Positions 48,190 through 59,570 of a stretch of DNA of 64,000 nt are shown here, piece by piece. The first letter of the stretch is position 1. Each line of letters begins with the position of its first letter. Source of the stretch: Chamaea fasciata (taxonomy: Eukaryota; Chordata; Aves; Passeriformes; Sylviidae). The notes beneath the pieces are model-generated. The model was not told the DNA's origin, made no database searches, and worked only from the letters and a program-made list of their open reading frames with translations. The stretch lies in NCBI GenBank assembly GCA_029207755.1, contig JARCOQ010000003.1, forward strand, positions 86,013,994-86,077,993, written 5' to 3'. A program made the translations under genes and the position numbers.

Positions 48190-49283
48190 TTTAAATTATA
48201 ATTTTGTTACATACTTTCTTTATATGCTGGATTTCCTTTGTCACATTTCTTCTGTGGAAAAGCAAAACCTTCAAAAGAAGAAGTATCAGTCTTGCCATTC
48301 CGAAGAATATCAATATCATTTTCTGGTTTCTTCTGCATACTTAGACTTTGTCAAATGTATAATGTGCACCTGAAAGCCCTTCTGGTGTTCAATTATTGTT
48401 TTACTGCAAGCACAATAAAAAAACTATATTATGCTTTTATTTAGGAAATGAAAAATGAGAACTTGGACACTTAATCATAGTGCACTGAAAAATGTGAATG
48501 CTGAGGGGGTTTATCAGTATTTCTGGTGGTTTTTTTTTTTTATTTTTTTTTTTTAAGAGAAACATACAATAGAATCAATATGTCTGTTTAAAGGCAAAGG
48601 AGGGCTGCTTTCCCCACTGAGTAAAATAATGCCTAATGCAAGGGCTTGTTCACCCCAATTTTGAAATTCCAGAAAATGAAATGCTAACTCTAGAGGATAA
48701 TAGCAGAATTCTAAAGAAGAAAATACATTTTACCAACCAACGACAAGAGTACTGCTTCAATTAACTTCCACCAATTAGGTTCATTGTGTTAAATACTCAG
48801 AGCTGTTTTTTTTCCTCTGTCTCCTTACCCAATTTACTGCCTTTTGAGTTGTAACACCATATGGTTGTGGAAAGCTACTTTGAGGTAAGGAAATTAAAAA
48901 AAAATCTGACCTTGTGCTAAACAAATTTAAGTTGTCTTAAGCCAGTATATAAAAGTACTTATATATAATATTTTAATGTTACTACTCTACAAGTCATAAA
49001 AAACAGAGATTGTTTATTTTATGTGTACGATGGGAGATGACAGTACTGCTACACAAAATAATAAAAATACGGAGAGGCAAACTGGATATTTATTCTTGCA
49101 GAGTAGGAACAAAGGAGTACTCTCAAAGGAAATGAAGAGCAATTAATGTAAAATTTATAAACTAAAACAGGATTTTTACTTGTTTCTTGTTTTTCACAAA
49201 ATGTCTCATCAGACTTAGGAATCAATTTGATCAAGTAAACTACTACCAATATCAGTGTTTTTTTGGTTTGGTTTGGTTGTGGT

Positions 49284-49284
<1 letters not shown>
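48190..49284. other. Unannotated AT-rich stretch
   Basis: No gene or recognised repeat. T-rich tracts occur at 48531-48555. A short open segment near 48849-48884 lies between a long pyrimidine tract and a GAG|GTAAGG donor but is only about a dozen codons. Confidence 0.4.

Positions 49285-49329
<45 letters not shown>
49285..49329. repeat. Poly(T) tract of 45 bases
   Basis: An uninterrupted T run at 49285-49329, flanked by TTTGG-type repeats on both sides (GGTTTGGTTTGGTTG before, TTTGGTTTTTTGGGGGG after). The exact length should be treated as uncertain because homopolymers of this size are error-prone in sequencing. No adjoining retrogene body was recognised on either side. Confidence 0.95.
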
Positions 49330-49330
<1 letters not shown>

Positions 49331-50279
49331 TTTGGTTTTTTGGGGGGTTTTTTGTTTTTTTTTAAGTGAGTATTTATAACAGTGCTAAAAATTCTTACAT
49401 AAGATATGATAAGTTTCTGAGCCTACTTTTTAACCTTAAAACATTAAAAAAGTAGCAATTTTGCTTATAATGAAAAATTCCTGGGTTTTTTCCTTCTAAT
49501 TTTTTAATATATAAACAGACAACTAAATTAGTTGGCTGTTTTTCTTCTCTAGAATATTTTTTCTTATGGTGTTATAAAAAGGTCTTATTTTCCTCCCCTT
49601 TTGAACATTCAGTTTCCAGAAAACCACACAAAAGTTTATTGAAACTATTTTAGGATAATCTGAATTAAATGGGAACACAATGAAACAAAATCAAAAATTT
49701 TTATTTTCTTCCATTAAATAAAACTGATCTTTACAAATTCCTATGATTTTAGTAGTGGAAGATACATTGGGAAAACAAATACTTTTATATTACTTAGAGA
49801 AACAAAACCAACAGACAGAACAGGCCTATTTCAGCATTTTGCTGTAAAAAATTTAATCCAGACTATATCATCAAGGTTTATAATGGTATGCTTTGTTTCA
49901 ATTTGTAGATTTTGTAGTTGTTCTGAAAGAAAAACTCTGTAATTAATCATAAAATCAAAAGACTGTTCAACAATATGTTTCATAGTCCAAGTATATTTGG
50001 CATATTTAGTGTGATTTGGCTTTTTCGTTTTTCACAAATCACATTGATACACAAAAAAAAGTATTACAATCATGGCATGAGTTTTTAAAAATTCAGTCAA
50101 CAAATTATTTTCTGCAGTACTTTTTATGTTACAAAAATTTCTTAGACATTCAAAGGAATTACTAACATTTTATGTATTTCTAATAAAAGCTGTAAACATG
50201 AGGCATGAGTTCCCTTTTCTTTGCCTGAGTCTCACAAAAGGCTACTCATGGATGTCAGCAAATCACAGGTAAGACTAGT
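49330..50279. other. Unannotated AT-rich stretch
   Basis: No gene recognised. A 39-nt open segment, 50231-50269 (+), ends in a CAG|GTAAGA donor directly before the decayed CR1. Confidence 0.4.
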
Positions 50280-50460
50280 TCATAGAAAAATAGGTTTAGA
50301 AGGGACTGTAAGTTTCTCTACAGCCCCTCTCCATATCACAATGTGAATAAAAGATAACTTTTCTTATCATACAGTCATAGAAATCTTCATTTGTGGAGTC
50401 ATGGCCTTTACAGGCAATTTATTCTAGCAGTTTTTGGAGTAGTAAGCTTAGCTAGGCTCA
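50280..50460 (-). mobile_element. Possible old CR1 fragment
   Basis: The plus strand has CATAGAAAAATAGGTTTAGA, AGGGACTGTAAGTTTCTCTA and, later, TCATTTGTGGAGTCATGGCC. This looks like a strongly decayed inverted CR1 3' UTR (CATAGAAT..GGTTGGAAGGGACC). The match is weak and short. Confidence 0.4.
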
Positions 50461-51789
50461 CATACACTTTTATGTGTCGAATCTGAAGTGCTACTCTATT
50501 GGCTTACCCATGAAATCTCAGACATAACCAACTCTGAGGGCAGCACTGTGGCAGGGAAATACTATTCAGCTGGTTTCTTGGCTTCCATAGCTGTGAAAAC
50601 CCTCAGAGATGTTTGCACGTCAGTTTGAAAAATAACCATGATCACAGATATATTTTCAGTATCTACTTTCCTAATTTCTATTTTTTGAGTGCAACTTCTG
50701 CTTTTAATTGTACAATCAAAGTAAAATCTCTTTGCTTTAGTAAAGTAAAAACTGTTGGTTGCATTTATATTTTTTCTGGCATTGCCAATGCATTGCCCAT
50801 GCTTTAGAAATCGTGATTTATTTCACTGTATTATTGAAACAAAATAAAGTGGAAGACAAATCCTTTGATAATAACAGATTTGAGTATTTTATTGATCAAG
50901 TATTCCACAAAGTTGAAATTTTGATCAGAGGTCGATAGTAACACATGCCAGAAAAATGGAAGAAATATTTTCTTAGTCATTCTCCAAGGCCTGTTTGGAA
51001 AAGGGCAAGCAAAGGGGACACAACTCACATATTTTCATCTCATTACCTTTGTTCCAGCCACAATATTTCTCCCTTCATTTCAACAAATGACATTACTAGA
51101 AGCTACAAGATACATTCTATCATATATTCTTGTGTCTGGCAGTGGCTTGAAAACGTGTGAAATGATTACAGGAACAATGATAATTTTCACATTGCCCATC
51201 AACTTTTAGATCAGGGGGTTTCTGAGCTGGTGTTTCAATGCAAAATTAAATGATAATCTTTAAATGGCTTTTTTTTTTTAAGTTGTTATATGTAATTACA
51301 ATAAAGTAAGTTTTATATATGTATTTTTATCCTTTATATTTTGTGGGGTTTTTTTGTCAATCAAGTGTGAATAAAGGTCTCTTCTTTTTTTTTTTTTTTT
51401 TTTTTTTTTTAAGTGTCCCCGTTCCTCAGGATATGCTTAGAGAATACATAGGTACTCCCTATTCAATTTTTTCTGGTTGTGTCCCCGATGTTATGTTTAT
51501 CTTTCATAAATACCTTTCAATCATTTTTTTACAGAACAATGCATCCTAATTTATTTAATCAAAACTTAATCAAAATGTTGATAGTCTGTGTAATCTTTCT
51601 CTGCATTTCTTGAATTTACTTTTGGGATAGAAAGGACTATATACAAGCTATTGCTATAAAAAGAACTAAGCCAATGTAGTATAGCTTAATGTTTTGGGTT
51701 TTTTTCTTTCTCCTAAAACTTAGTATTTTTTGTTTGCTGCCTTAACTGGTATAGATCACAAAGTTGGTGATTTCAGACAACAGTTCAGG
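50461..51789. other. Unannotated; contains a 26-base T run
   Basis: An uninterrupted T run at 51385-51410 is the only distinctive element. The frames at 50613-51160 and 51319-51549 are short and unsupported. Confidence 0.45.
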
Positions 51790-52020
51790 TCTTAGGCATA
51801 AGGACAGTAGGTTTAGATTAGATATTAGGAAGAAGTTTTTCACTATGAGGTTGGTGAGGCACTGGAACAGTTTGCCCCATCCTTGGAAATTTTCAAGTCT
51901 GGGTTGGGTGGCACTCTCAGTAAACTGGTCTAGGGAAAAGTATGCCTGGCCATGGCTGGGAGGTTGGAAATAGATGATTTTTAAGGTCCCTTCCAACCCT
52001 AACATCTCTATGATTCTACT
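51790..52020 (+). mobile_element. CR1 LINE 3' fragment
   Basis: Sense CR1 3' UTR: GTTTAGATTAGATATTAGGA, AGTTTTTCACTATGAGGTTG, GTGAGGCACTGGAACAGTTT, TTTTTAAGGTCCCTTCCAAC and a terminal TCTATGATTCTACT. Among the best-preserved CR1 copies here. The frames 51764-51973 (+) and 51742-52005 (-) belong to it. Confidence 0.95.
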
Positions 52021-52177
52021 AATCTAAGAGGAGAAATATATATATTTTTGAAGGCAGATTAGGTAAAACCTTCATCATCTTAAATAAAACTGCTTGATTT
52101 GGCAACAGAGTGAAATTTTACATTTAGTACAACTGAAGCAGGGTCAGCATCCCACCCTTTGATTGCAATTTAGTGCA

Positions 52178-52198
52178 ATGCAAATTTGCTATGCAAAT
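52178..52198 (+). promoter_or_regulatory. Two tandem octamer motifs (ATGCAAAT)
   Basis: ATGCAAAT occurs twice, at 52178-52185 and 52191-52198, 13 bases apart start to start, with a GCAAATTTGC palindrome centred on the first copy. Exact octamers are binding sites for POU-domain factors. Two so close together exceed ordinary expectation even in AT-rich DNA. No TATA box or start site is evident nearby. Confidence 0.3.
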
Positions 52199-52482
52199 CT
52201 GTGTCTAGCATTGTAAGCATTTCTAGTAGAGGCACGTTTAAAATAGGATGGTTGAGTGGCAGTTTAAAAGACAACTCACCTCTCACCTCTGCTTCCCTGT
52301 TGCCTTGCACCTGGGATGTATGTTTGGTGATTTAACAGTTGGATTTAGCTACAGCAGGTCAGGAGATTACTGAGATCATGTGCACACTTGGGACTGGGAC
52401 CAGGATAATATGAAGAGTGAGAAGTGGCCCTTGTATTACAGCTGTAGTGGGACTCACAGGTACTTGGTTCTTTATTTTCTAG

Positions 52483-52690
52483 TGATGTGAACACTCTGAG
52501 GTCATTATCCAGGAGAAGAGGGGAACTGCTGAGCAGATTTCAGATGCCTCAAGAACTGTGGAAGAAACAGCTTCAGCTGATGAGAAGAAAATGATGAAAT
52601 TTTACCTTAATGATTCAATTTAAATTTCCTAGTCTTAAACAAGCTCAAAGTGATTTTTTGAAGCTAAAATAAAGTAGGCAGCGTACAGAG
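52483..52690 (+). other. Possible terminal exon with short open frame
   Basis: An acceptor with a pyrimidine tract (TTCTTTATTTTCTAG, AG at 52481-52482) precedes an open frame from 52484. It reads DVNTLRSLSRRRGELLSRFQ and then MPQELWKKQLQLMRRK, with a stop at 52592-52594. AATAAA follows at 52668-52673. The charged, balanced composition is unlike the F/I/K/Y-rich chance frames elsewhere in the window. There is no identified upstream exon and I do not recognise the peptide, so this could be a decoy. Confidence 0.2.
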
Positions 52691-52939
52691 ATTGGGAAGG
52701 TCTGCTTAGAGACTTGATTTTACTAGGTCTCAGACCAGAATCCAACAACTTAATGTTTATTTGGTTTATTTGCAATGTATTTGGTCCTATTTTTCATCTG
52801 AATTGATTTTTTCTTTTTACAGTTAAAGAAAAAAAAAAATATAAGTCAATGCTGAAAAGTTCTGCTATCTTTACAGCTAACGAAGGAGTAGAGGCTTCCA
52901 AACAAAGTACATATGCTACTGTGACACCCACTTACAAGA

Positions 52940-53532
52940 CTGTTGCCCGCAGATTGAAGGAGGTGATCCTTCACCTCTGGTCAGCACTTGTGAGACACAT
53001 CTGGAGTGCTGTGTCCAATTCTGAACCCACCAGTATAAGGGAGGCATGAAATGAGAGTCCAAGAGAGTAGAACAAATCCAGCAAACCAGAGCTGAAATAT
53101 CAAAGGGCTGGAGTACCTGACATAGGAGTGTAGAGCTGGGACTATTCGTCTTGGAGAGAAAAGGGTTCAGGGGAACATTATAAATGTTCTACTATACATT
53201 TTTTACACATCCAAATGTGTAAAAATAAATGATGGGAGGAATAAAGAAGACAGAGATAAACTCCCCTCATGGGTGTTCAGTGGCTACAAACTGAAATATA
53301 GAAATTCTGATTAAACATAAGAAAAAACCTTTTTCCATAACTGTGGATGAACATTGGAACAGGTTCTCCCAAAAGTCTAAAAGGTCACCATCTCTGTACA
53401 TTCTCAAAACCCAACCAGACATGATCCTGGGCAACCTGCTGTACGTGACCACAACTTGGGCAAAAGACCTGGCTTAGATGCTCCCCAGAGATGCTCTCCA
53501 CCCTCAGGCATTCAGTGAGTCTCCTTCCCATT
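52940..53532 (+). mobile_element. CR1 LINE 3' fragment, diverged subfamily
   Basis: Sense-oriented and decayed. It has GAGTGCTGTGTCCAATTCTG (RT C-terminal region) near 53005, GGGCTGGAGTACCTGACATA near 53105, ATTCTGATTAAACATAAG near 53305, ACATTGGAACAGGTTCTCCC near 53351 and ATCCTGGGCAACCTGCTGTA near 53424. The tail with ATTCTATG units is missing. A short T/A-rich segment near 53190-53230 is probably an indel. Confidence 0.85.
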
Positions 53533-55872
53533 GTAGGACAAGCCCTCAGAAATGCTATTTCAGTTGTGTTTGTTCATGCTGTGTTGAAAATGACTGACTG
53601 CTTCAATTCTTGTGAACATGCCAAAATCTCTTGACACTCTTAATGTTTTGCAGCAGTGCTGTCATAGTTTGGGGCTATAACACATGGGGGTTTTGAGATT
53701 TTTCATGTTAATATATGACATAGGTGTGACAAACTTGACTGACTCTTTAGAAGGATAGTAAACTAAGCTGGTTTAAAATTATGATGAAATACACTGAATT
53801 TATCCTGTATATGAGAAGTGTTGAGCGTTTCTACTCTTCCATAGCCCTTCAAGCATGACATTGCTGATAAATGTGCCGGTGAAAATCCTGAAAAATTTTA
53901 GGGTGACAGTTTTCCATTTCAGATTTGGATTTCTGTATGGCCTGAACAAAATTGCTAAATAATGAATCTATGCTAAATACAATATTTTATTTTACTTAAA
54001 AATATTATCAATTTAGTGAAAATATGAATTTGCAGATGTAGATTATTCTCTTTTCTTTATAAAATAGATTAGAAACATTATTTCAAAGATGAGAATTTTT
54101 TCTTTATTTTTTTTCTTTTTTCCTTTTTCGTACTTGACTTTTTTTAATCAGTAAGAGAAAATACCTATTAAAATTTATGAATACTAAGTGGACAGCCTAG
54201 GTAGTTCATATTTGGATAAGTTTATTTATGCAGTGTTTCCTGAGAGTGACATTTATAGCCATCAGCACTTGGATTTCACTTTCAAGCCAAACTGAGTGTC
54301 AGTAATTGGTGTACCATACTGCCTTGTAGTCATTTGTAAAGCAGAGCTGGCTAAAAAGCAGCATTACAGTTCCCAGATTTTTTTAAGGGTTTTTGTTCTG
54401 AATCAGCCCAAAATGAACAAATAAGAAAAAAATCTAGAAATTTCTGTGAGCTGGAACCTTCCCAAATTATGCAGCTGCTCAGAGAAATGAGCTCTGAACT
54501 GATACTGGCAAAAATGCAAAACCTGTCAAACTGCATGCACTGATGGTAAGATGCACAGTGTTGAGCCCCTTCTCATAATTGCCTCGTGTATTTCTAATGT
54601 TGTGCCTTGGCCTTTCTCCTTTTCCATGACTTCACATGCCAGAGAGTTAGTTGGTGATGTGTTAATGTGGCAACCAGCTGCTCCTTGCACATGGGTCAAG
54701 AGATGGACAAGAAACCAGAGCTTTGAACAACAGCTGGGGCAGTACTTTTCAGGGAAACGCTTATGCTGAAAAAGATCCTTGTAGAAGACATATTTTTTGG
54801 TTGCCATGTGTCTTTTAAAAACCGCTCTTATCATGTAACCCCATGTGGCTCTCCAGTTTTGCTACATCACCTGCTATATTCTAATTGCTTTCTCAGCACA
54901 TCACTTGATACAGCATATCCTCACAAGCTAAGGAAAACAAAATTTAACCAGTTGAAAATACATATTTAGCTGAGGACCTGAGGGAGGTCTCAATTTTAAG
55001 TTATTCTCATCTATTGTACTAAACTTTGAAATGAAGGTGGGGATAGTTCCTGGGGCTGAGGTATTCTCACTGTGATAAGCAATAAATTAATATTTTCTGG
55101 TCAAATTTTGTTTCCTTAGAAAACATATGAATATCTGCACTACTGAAATTTAAATAGATCCAAAGGAAGAAGATGACCAATAGTGTCAGTGATACATGTA
55201 GAAAAATGCCAATATGTCCTGAGGAAAAATCAGTATTGTTCAGAGATTTTGGAACTACAGGGAAAAGGCAAGCGGCATTCACAAGACAGCAAAATCTCAC
55301 ATATATGATATGTACACATCTTGATCCTACAATTAAAATTAATTATGTTATTTTAAGGGTTTTTACTGAAAAACTATTTAGAAAGCCATCTTTAGGAGCA
55401 CTTTTATTGAGAAAATATTCTGGCTAGGGGAACTAAAATTTAGGAACTCTGAGCCACAAAACTAGAGCCATGACCTAAAAACCACAGTGAACTTATTAAT
55501 GTAAAAGAAATGGAGTAGAAGTCAAGCCTGGCTTCATGGGAAAAGAAGGAGGAGAAAAACACAATGAAACACATCAGACAGCCTGAGGTAGCCTGGTGGG
55601 GTGATCTGAATGAAAGGGGAGAAAAAAATGAGCTTGATATAAAGGGCAGAGGAAGCACAGAAGGAACCAAGGGAAAGAAAGAACAACAAAAGGCATGAAA
55701 GCACTTTCCTTTATTCTGTTAAACCATGGTTTATAGATTTTCCTAAAAGCTAGTATTGGCTGTGGAGCTGAAAAATACACAGTAGTTAACTGGCAAATTT
55801 AAACATGTAAGAGTCAGAAATTTATCTTCTGTACTGCTCAAGTTTTCTTTTCTACTATACACATTTTAACAC
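53533..55872. other. Unannotated AT-rich stretch
   Basis: No recognised repeat or gene. Overlapping frames on both strands at 54526-54834 and 54551-54769 are mutually exclusive and unsupported. Likewise 55067-55427 and 55440-55780. Confidence 0.45.
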
Positions 55873-56711
55873 ACGGTGTGTTTAAAATCCAGTGGGAGAA
55901 AGAAACCCACTCCAAATATCCCCACACCCCTTTTGATAGTGGAGGAAACACTAGGAGAGATTGTAAGATGGAATCACAATATATGGAAAAAATCACAATA
56001 ACCACAGCAATATTGATGAAAGAGAGTGTTTACCCTAAAAAGAATATTCACCACTCAGCAAAGGAAAACAATTCTCAAAGACAGCTCCAGGTGTGGTTTT
56101 CCCAGACAAAAACAAAATAGTGACTGGCTACAGGCTAAGCCATGTTGTATGTAGGAAAGCAGAGGCAGTAAGCCAGGGAGGCTCATGGTTTAACTTCCCT
56201 CCCCCAACCCCCAGCCCAAACATAATGACAAAACTTGGTGGGACCTGACAGGGCTCTGAAACAGGTCAGAGGAACCTTTCCTGGACCTGATTTTACAGGA
56301 GTGGGACTGGAGTACTTGACAGTTCCACAGCAGCTTGGGGTCCTCCTGCAGCTCTGCTGTGGTCATCACAGCTGCAGCTTGGGGTGCACAAGATTGGACT
56401 GGGCTCTGCCCCTTGCCCCTCTCTCTTTTCTTTTTGCTCAGAGCAATATCTTGGGCTTGCCAGCACTGTCTTTTAGCATCAAAGCTGGAAAGCTGCAGCT
56501 CAGATAAAGGGGAAAGGGACTGCCAGTGGCAGAGAGGGCCTAGCTCCGACCCTGAAACCTGCATACCCTGTCCCTTGAGCCCTGTAAGGCAGTGCCCCTT
56601 CTGCTTTCATCTCCATCTTCTTCCTGCTTAAACCATGCCCCTGATGTGATATGAGTAGTATGGAATTAAACAGTGCTAGAAACTCCACCTCTTTTCTCTA
56701 TAACCATGATA
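55873..56711 (-). mobile_element. 3' LTR of the ERVL-type provirus (family C)
   Basis: Read on the minus strand, it starts TATCATGGTTATAGAGAAAA at 56711 (terminal TG decayed to TA) and runs 839 bp to about 55873. It shares terminus and internal blocks with the solo LTR at 32898-33609. A polypurine tract lies immediately upstream. The left boundary is uncertain by a few bases because the terminal nucleotides have decayed. The frames 56190-56564 (-), 56235-56507 (+) and 56335-56631 (+) are inside the LTR and are not genes. Confidence 0.85.
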
Positions 56712-56732
56712 TTATCCACCCCTTTTTCTACA
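56712..56732 (-). other. Polypurine tract
   Basis: The minus strand reads AGAAAAAGGGGTGGATAA directly before the LTR start at 56711. In retroviruses the polypurine tract primes plus-strand DNA synthesis and abuts the 3' LTR. Its position confirms the orientation of the element and the LTR boundary. Confidence 0.8.
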
Positions 56733-59570
56733 CCATCAAGGTCATGACCAGATCTTATACCTTTCAACTATATACATGTAAGTATATGTATATATATATA
56801 CAAAGACATATAATTATACACTAGTACTGGTATCGTTTCAATAGTCACAGGCAATCCACCCAAGATGTTTGTTGAATTAATTTAGTCCATGACTGGTGTA
56901 ACTGGAGCAGTCCATACTCACTGTCCATGGTATTTATGACATACAATGGCAGTGTTATTTAGGAACCAATATCACATATGCAATTAAACGTTTCAGGCTG
57001 TGTCAATCAAAAATCAAATTCCCTTGAGTTATGCACCATGTTTCCCTGTCCCTCTGTGTTACCCCTCAAATGCACCCCAGTCTTTTGAATAAAAAGAGTG
57101 CCATGGATGGGTTTGCCCTTGCTTGAGCCAGGACTAATCTTAACTGAATTCCTAAACACTCTTCTAATATGCACCATGGGGACTTTATCTCCTTCTGTGG
57201 TGCAAAGGGGTTCTCGTTGGGCAGGTCCAGCTCAATTGGTAGAGCCTCTAGTGTTAACTAACCAGGTGGCCTTCACTAAGTGTAGCTCCCAGTGTCTGAA
57301 GATCCCCCCATTGCTTTCAATGTGCTTTCTAACAATCCATTGCACCATTCCACTTTCCCAGTGCCTGGTGAATATGATTTGGAATATGACACAACCAGTC
57401 AATACTGTGCTCTCTGGACCAGATATCTATGGGTCTATTTTTGAAATTAGTCACATTGTCTGACTCTGGGTTTTTTTTGGGTGATGGATTTGCTTTTCAA
57501 GGCCCAGGATGCTGTTAGAGGTAGTGGTGTGGCACACAGGGTACATCACCAGCCATCCCATAGTTGTCTCCACCGTTGTCAGCATGTAACACTTGCCTTG
57601 GCAGGTTTGCAGGACTGTGATGTAATCAGTCTGGCAGGTTTCCCCATATTTATGTTTCGACCATTTTCCCCCATATCGAAGGGGCTTCACACACATGCTT
57701 GATTGCAACACAAATTTCTCAATTACGAATAATCTGGGAGATGGCGTTCATGGTCAAATCCATCCCTTGATCATGAGCCCATCTGTATATTGCGTCTCTT
57801 CCCTGGTGACCTGAGGTGTCATGGGTCCACCGAGCTAGAAATAACTCGCCCTTGTGTTTCCAGTCCAGATCAATCTGAGAGAATTTAATCTTGGCAGCCT
57901 GATCCACCTGTCCATTGTTGCAGTCCTCTTCAGGAACCCAACTCTTGGGCACTGTACATGTTCATCTACATGATGTACTTTCAGACTTCTCTATCCAGGC
58001 AGGGAAGTCTTGACACAATTCAACAGCCCAGGTGGCTTTTCCTCTGCTGCCAATTGGCCTTTTTCCATCAGTGTAGCCAAACCCAGAGAGCATTTGCTAC
58101 CATCCACGAGTCTGTGTAGAGGTAGAGCGTTGGCCATTTTTCTCATTCAGCAATATCTAAAGCCAGCTGGATGGCTTTCAGCTCTGTGACCTGACTGGAT
58201 CCACCTTGTGCCCCAATAGCTTCTGAGACCTGTCACATAGCACTTTTTAATTTTTTATTTGTCCCTATGATACGGCAGGAAGGGTCAGTGAAGAGAGCAT
58301 GTTGTTTTTCATTTTCAAGTAGCGGATTATATGGTGGGATCTCCTCAGCATGTGTCACTTGCTCCTCATGCTTTTCTGATGGTAGTACAAAATTTTCATC
58401 TTCAGGTCACTTCGTGATGATCTCCAAGAGCCCTGGGTGACTGGGAATTCCTACTTGAGCTCACTGTGTGATCAGTGGGATCCACTTTCTCCACATGGCA
58501 TGATGGCATAATATGTATAAGGGACTTTCCCTTGACAGTCAAGGTGCGGTGAAGCTTTGCTTTCATGCCAATCACTTCTGAAGCAGCTCAAAATCCTTCA
58601 TAAGGTGATAAGAACTCTTTTTCAGTTGGGGTTTAAAAGGCCTTTTTATCCCAAACTCCATTGGCTGTCCTCAAGTCTCCCTGGGTACTTTTAGGTAGAG
58701 TCTTAAGAAGGACCATTTTCCCCCATTCCAGTGTAAAGGGCCTTCCATCACATCATGTTCTCACTGGCCCAAGGGCTACTGGATGGGCAATCTCCTGTTT
58801 CATTTGTTCAAAAGGTTGTTGTTTTTTGAGACCCCACTTGAAATAATTTCTCTTCTGTTTCATAAGGTAGAGAAGGTTTGCAATCTGTCTGTTCTCTGGC
58901 ATATGCATTCTCCAAAATTCCATGGTGCCTAGGAAAGCTGGTATTTCCTTCTTGCGGTTGGTGGGAACACAGCTGCTATGTTGTCAAACACATCCACTGG
59001 AATCTGATGACATTCATCTTGCCATTTTGCTGCTAGAGACTTAATTTTCTGGGCAGATCCCTTAACCTTACTTTGTTTTATGACAGAACAGCTTTCAGGA
59101 GGATCTGGATTATCTTTTCTCTTTTCTCAAAGCCTTCCTCTGCTGTGTTCCCCCATACAATTATGTCATCTACATAATGAAAGTGTTCCAGAGCCTCACC
59201 CTTTTCCAATGCAGTCTGGAACCATGGCAAAGAGTGGGGCTGTATTTCCATCCCTGGGGCAGTCAGTTTCAGGTACACTGCACCCCGCTCCAAGTAAAGT
59301 AAAACTGAGCCTTCACTCTGCTGATAGAAGAATGGAGAAGAATGAATGGTCGATATCCAATGTGACACCACTTTGCTGTCTTGAACTCTGCTTCTTACTG
59401 AGGCTCTAGCATTTCCAGCACAGCAGCACTCAGTGATGGCGTTACTTCATTCAGGCCACAATAGTCCACAGTCAATCTCCACTCTCCAACGGACTTAAGC
59501 TCTGGCCACATCAGACTATTAAAGGGCGAACGAGCCTTGCTGGCCACTTCCGTGCCCTATAACCATGACA
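56733..59570 (-). pseudogene. pol: Broken ERVL-type pol (reverse transcriptase, RNase H, integrase)
   Basis: Domains in coding order on the minus strand are as follows. Reverse transcriptase from about 59560, with the catalytic YVDD at 59165-59176 followed by IIVWGN. RNase H near 58085-58135, where a frame reads LYLYTDSWMVANAL. Integrase zinc-binding region at 57952-57719, with histidines of an H-x4-H pair at codons near 57821 and 57806. Integrase core with TDY (first catalytic Asp at 57625-57627). A second-Asp region ESDN near 57450. The frame is broken many times: a TGA at 57719-57721 where the zinc-finger cysteines should follow, a frame change between 57719 and 57711, and a slip at the eight-T run 57471-57478. 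No gag, protease or env is recognisable. ERVL elements normally lack env; the gag and protease loss here is a deletion. Old, inactive copy. Confidence 0.9.

Larger units (their letters stand above)
52021..52939. other. Unique-looking stretch holding octamers and a possible exon
   Basis: Less AT-rich than most of the window and free of recognised repeats. Contains the tandem octamers and the terminal-exon candidate listed separately. An A run occurs near 52830. Confidence 0.4.

Noticed and set aside
56190..56564. 124-codon minus-strand frame near the provirus
   Set aside because: It is within the 3' LTR, beyond the polypurine tract, so it is not env or another viral gene. No env was found.
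57098..57463. 121-codon plus-strand frame
   Set aside because: Antisense to the integrase part of the minus-strand provirus.
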